This document shows positions 33,901 through 36,056 of a DNA stretch of 36,056 nucleotides, in pieces. Numbering within the stretch: the first letter of the stretch is position 1; each line of letters opens with the position of its first letter. The notes below the pieces were generated by a model. That model worked only from the letters and a program-made list of their open reading frames with translations. It was not told the DNA's origin and did no database searches. The stretch spans positions 1 through 36,056 of the forward strand of contig JAHBAU020000021.1 in NCBI GenBank assembly GCA_018499905.2, read 5' to 3'. Origin of the DNA: Candidatus Saccharimonadota bacterium (GTDB lineage Bacteria; Patescibacteriota; Saccharimonadia; Saccharimonadales; AQU-01). The translations under genes and the position numbers were made by a program.

Positions 33901-36037
33901 GTTGCCAATGTTGACAAGATTGCCACTGGCATCGACACGGTTAGTGCCGGCTGTCTGCAAAGCAGTGGTGGCATTGACGTTGCCGCCTTGAATGGTGCCG
34001 CTGGTGGTGATGTTGTCAGCGCCGGTATCAATTGCACCAAACCCTGAAGTGATTGAACCGCTGTTCAAAGCGCCCGTGCCGGTGATAGCCGTGGTCACGG
34101 CGTCGTTGACATCAACAAGTGCCGCATCTCGGCCATCAAGCAGACCAATCTCGGCGCTCGAGATTGTTGTGCCACCGATATCAAAGATGTTGGTGTAGCC
34201 ACCGCCGCCGCTGTTTTGGATGGAGATAGCCACTGGGATAGCCAGGTTGGTATCGGCGTTATCAATATAAAGGCCAGCGTCCAAACCATTGGTATTGGCC
34301 GAGTCAGCTTGCTGGACAAAGAAACCGCGAGTCGTACCAGCCGAGGCGCTTGGCGTCGCGACCAGTGATACAACGTTGACTGATCCGGCTAGATCAGAGG
34401 TCAGGCTGACGTTTTCGGTACCAGCCAGGACGATATCGATATCGCTGTTGAAGGTTGCGGTATTGTTGGCGGTGATGGTGCCAGTAAAGACGCTGTTGTC
34501 CTGAACGTCCAAGATGTCGGCACCGTCGATGATAATGTCATTGCCTGCTCCGGTGCTGCTCAAGGTCAAGGTCGTTGAGCCGATCAGGCTTGGGGTGGTG
34601 ACACTGGTTGAGAAGGTTGGGTTGTTGACGGTAGCAATCACAAATGAGCCATTGGCACCGTTATCGGTAAAGCCGATATTGGTGCCGGCGCTTAGGTTGC
34701 GCTCATTACTTAAGGTACCGTCAAGTGAGACGACCAAATATTGCGCAGTGTTGGGAGCACCACCGCCGCCGCCACCGACACAGTTGCCGCTGGTGGTACA
34801 CAGATCATAGGTGCCTGCGCCTAACGCAGGGATGTTGAGGGTCACATCAGCCGTTGGATCGGCAAACGCCAGAACAGTGGTGTTGCCGGAACCGTCTTCG
34901 GCAATGATCTGGCTAGTTTGATTGCCCTGCAGGGTAAACGAAGCGCCTACCCTACCTAGGGTCAGTGATGAAGCATTCGAAGCACCGAGCGAGATGGTGC
35001 CTGTCGTGCCGGTTGCCGTGCCAGCGTCAATGCTCACGTTACCAGAATCGCTGGTTGCACCAGTAGCGTTACCGCTGCGAATGGTCAGGTTCTGACTGTC
35101 GGTCGAGCCAGCTGAAGTGTTGGCGGTGTTCAAGACGCCAGCAGTCGAGCTGGTGCCCAAGACGACATCGCCGCCCTGAAGTGTAAAGTCACCGCTGATT
35201 GAAACATCGGTGCCATCATCGGTAATAGTTGAATCACCAATTGTTTGTGCGCCAGTAAACTTGGCAACTCGGTTAGCGTTGCCGCCGGCCGTCGTAACGC
35301 CACCGCCGGTGCCAGCACAGTTACCACTAGTCAAACAGATGCTAACCGTACCAGCGCCCGGGTCAGGTAAGGTATAGACCGTATCCTGACCGAGGGCCGC
35401 AACCTGTAAAGTGCCGATGCTGGAAGAACCGTCGGACAGGACAAGCGTGCCGGCTTGCGAGGTCGTGCCGGCAGTGATTGCCCCGCCCTGAACGGTCAGA
35501 TCATTGGTAGCTGTGATATCTCCACCGCTGGCGATGGTCAGTTTGGTGGAGCCGTTGGTCTGGAAAACGATAGAGTTAGCGCCGGTGGCCGCGATGGTCA
35601 GGCCAGCGTTCTGCAAGATTGGTGTGGTGACACTGGTTGTAAATGACGGATTGTTGACGGTGTTTAAGTCAGCACAAGAACCGCCGGTTCCTAATGTAAT
35701 TGAGGTGCCGCCGCCCGTCAGGTTACCTGTACCACTTGGGCAAGTTAAGGATACATTACCCTGCACCGACGTGTTGGCAGCTGAGCCGTAGATAACAGCG
35801 ATATCGTTGGCGTTAACCGTAATGCCGTTGCCGGCACCGATGTCGAGAGTGACGTTGCCGCTGGCGCCACCGCCCGTCAAGCCGCCACCGGCTGTAACAT
35901 CGGTAATCACCCCGGCGACTTCGCTCTCATCAATGCCGCCGTCCAGAACGGTCACTTCGGAAGCGCTCAAGGTCGTGCCCATAATGTCAAAGATAGTGGT
36001 GTAGCCGCCACCGCCGCTGTTTTGGATGGAGATAGCG
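21979..36037 (-). CDS. Giant repetitive surface or fibre protein, 5' end missing
   Basis: An unbroken frame of about 4,686 codons runs to the contig edge. The ATG at 36054 lies in adapter sequence and is not real. The product is rich in Thr, Ser, Ala, Gly, Asn and Asp and poor in Lys, as in beta-rich fibres. Visible modules, from the N-terminal side, are: AISIQNSGGGGYT repeats, three 353-residue tandem repeats (about residues 918-1977), and diverged modules with ANETTFAITNPTADRTITFPD, a phrase like those in phage tail fibres. Then come a jelly-roll-like domain, a YadA-head-like N-x-A-I-G tract, a second jelly-roll with AWGAQLMTGS, and a ConA-like C-terminal domain. No C-terminal anchor is seen; the signal or anchor was presumably in the missing part. 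An adhesin or attachment fibre is inferred. Confidence 0.85.
21982..22680 (-). other. C-terminal concanavalin A-like domain of the giant protein
   Basis: The last 230 or so residues differ from the repeats: HEDFFSTNVGNANTIGTHGW, SVRVPTLSTAGEEFDFRAGL, GVYFEYDRNTSTNWTLV, TWYRLKAVINSAGSQVDFYIND and a final strand VEVDYYSLVRPL. The order of strands and the TWYRLK...VDFYINDT pattern are those of LamG/ConA-like beta sandwiches, which often bind glycans. It is preceded by GAMYYNSNLGKFRCYENG, a phrase typical of phage tail-fibre junctions. Confidence 0.6.
24255..24735 (-). other. Jelly-roll carbohydrate-binding-like module in the giant protein
   Basis: The encoded segment NLVYNSEDLDAVAW ... FSVWVKTASG ... 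TWKRYHVTQNFTG ... IIAWGAQLMTGSVPAAYSYT follows the pattern of CBM4/9-like jelly-rolls found in phage tail and fibre proteins, where the last strand commonly reads WGAQLE-x-GS followed by a Tyr. Confidence 0.55.
25661..26015 (-). repeat. YadA-head-like repeat tract in the giant protein
   Basis: About six repeats of roughly 17 residues, each centred on N-[IV]-[AL]-[ILVF]-G: NIAIGDYSL, NVALGYLTL, NVAIGSGAL, NIAIGIGSL, NLVFGSNAA, NILIGYN. This is the signature of the left-handed parallel beta-roll in the heads of trimeric autotransporter adhesins such as YadA and in some phage fibres. It suggests the giant protein trimerises, at least here. Confidence 0.7.
26080..26445 (-). other. Second jelly-roll-like module in the giant protein
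   Basis: The segment ELITSNAFNNATYWTVGSGW ... VTYQVQFTISSYSAGSLTVSFGG ... LTFTGTGFSGVISAVSVK has the strand order of a carbohydrate-binding-like jelly-roll and lies just N-terminal to the YadA-like tract. The assignment is by pattern only. Confidence 0.4.
26930..29130 (-). repeat. Three diverged fibre modules in the giant protein
   Basis: A module reading VFEGSSADANETTFAITNP then ADRTITFPD, GTVSL, SGSSVAGISAFVQ, GGNTWAGTATLGTNDAN and LVLETNNTAALTI occurs three times. The ADRT segment begins near 29041, 27931 and 27016, so spacing is 1,110 bp and 915 bp. Unlike the 1,059-bp array, these copies vary in length, by loss or exchange of the FSGVTTDI and FCLATAANC submodules. Confidence 0.8.
30122..31180 (-). 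repeat. 1,059-bp tandem repeat, copy 1
   Basis: Unit of exactly 1,059 bp (353 residues), measured between matching anchors at FNLLNGRD. It contains GSITSGFGAID, TATSIVLGQNTSLTG, the segment ATRRGTTYTTAGSANDV, YLLDTSGAAQTITGIVAGRD, a CSGC pair and TTFVINGTTVDATEFNLL. A partial further unit continues to about 29990. Confidence 0.9.
31181..32239 (-). repeat. 1,059-bp tandem repeat, copy 2
   Basis: Same length as its neighbours; a second anchor (the segment before the Cys pair, 30491 and 31550) gives the same 1,059-bp offset. The Cys pair here is CPTC. Synonymous differences from copy 1 are frequent, so these are not assembly duplicates. Confidence 0.9.
32240..33298 (-). repeat. 1,059-bp tandem repeat, copy 3
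   Basis: The most N-terminal full unit. Its outer boundary is marked by the diverged anchor ELDRLDGKDAALVD in place of EFNLLNGRDNALVD. The Cys pair is CAGC. The next segment towards the N-terminus is unrelated (ISSTE preceded by ITTALDVSDAEIGTALAIG). Confidence 0.85.
34181..34230 (-). repeat. Copy of the contig-end sequence
   Basis: This 50-bp segment, encoding AISIQNSGGGGYTNIFD, is nearly identical to 35987-36036, the last genomic bases of the contig. The offset is 1,806 bp (602 residues), so a further long repeat period probably begins at the contig break. Confidence 0.85.
35987..36036 (-). repeat. Contig-end repeat copy
   Basis: Near-identical to 34181-34230, with a few base changes in the glycine codons. 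Its position at the very end explains why assembly stopped here. Confidence 0.85.
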
Positions 36038-36056
36038 CTGTCTCTTATACACATCT
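36038..36056. other. Untrimmed Nextera / Tn5 mosaic-end adapter
   Basis: The last 19 bases read CTGTCTCTTATACACATCT, the exact Tn5 mosaic end used in Nextera libraries. Its reverse complement translates as M-C-I-R-D-S, which creates a false start for the giant gene. It is not genomic. Confidence 0.98.

Noticed and set aside
22166-36004. Many long open frames on the plus strand opposite the giant gene (for example 29987-30718, 30836-31633 and 32018-32692)
   Set aside because: They repeat with the same period as the giant gene, have low-complexity Val/Pro/Ala-rich translations and no promoters or ribosome binding sites; they are antisense shadows of a biased, repetitive coding sequence.
22000-36037. 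Prophage tail module
   Set aside because: Although many phrases resemble tail fibres, no capsid, portal, tail tube, terminase or lysis gene lies in the window and the neighbours are envelope and housekeeping genes.
36038-36054. MCIRDS N-terminus of the giant protein as a real translation start
   Set aside because: It is the translation of the Tn5 mosaic-end adapter; no promoter, ribosome binding site or signal peptide accompanies it.

Overview
The window is one contig, about 50% GC, standard genetic code (TGA is used as a stop, for example by parA). It most resembles a Candidate Phyla Radiation (Patescibacteria) genome, plausibly Saccharibacteria (TM7). The reasons are compact housekeeping genes with short EF-Ts, tightly packed or overlapping genes, a cell-envelope set of the Gram-positive type (LCP ligase, HtrA, type I signal peptidase), an S23-type four-helix-bundle gene, many lineage-specific small proteins and one enormous surface-type protein. 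The taxonomy is inference.

Layout. 1-206: a hairpin-rich intergenic stretch of unknown nature. 207-2861 (minus): translation operon rpsB-tsf-[PRTase-like gene]-frr, driven by a good promoter at 2965-2993. 3027-4969: three unrecognised soluble proteins. 5064-9412: rpmE (L31), a small membrane protein, prfA (RF1), two unknown genes on the opposite strand, then prmC, which methylates RF1. 9449-10054: unknown. 10044-13787 (minus): HtrA protease, a polytopic membrane protein and an LCP transferase. 13993-14649: signal peptidase I. 14648-15071: a four-helix-bundle (S23/IVP) gene enclosed by a perfect 24-bp inverted repeat. 15056-16695 (minus): chromosomal parA-parB. 16792-21982: envelope proteins: a four-TM protein, a small protein lacking a normal start codon, a cytochrome-b5-like membrane protein, a secreted Cys/His-rich protein, a mucin-stalked trypsin-like protease and a small anchored protein. 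21979-36037 (minus): the 3' part of a giant repetitive, glycan-binding-like surface or fibre protein of more than 4,680 residues.

Three observations stand out. First, at least twelve genes have a sigma70-type -10 box only 6-11 nt before the start codon, so leaderless or nearly leaderless transcription appears to be the rule here. Second, the giant protein combines phage-tail-fibre-like modules, three tandem repeats of exactly 1,059 bp (353 residues), a YadA-head-like repeat tract, jelly-roll carbohydrate-binding-like domains and a C-terminal ConA-like domain. That composition suits an epibiont's host-attachment fibre, but this is inferred. Third, the apparent start of that giant gene is an artefact: the last 19 bases are an untrimmed Nextera (Tn5 mosaic end) adapter, and the contig breaks inside a repeat, so the true N-terminus, signal and promoter are missing.
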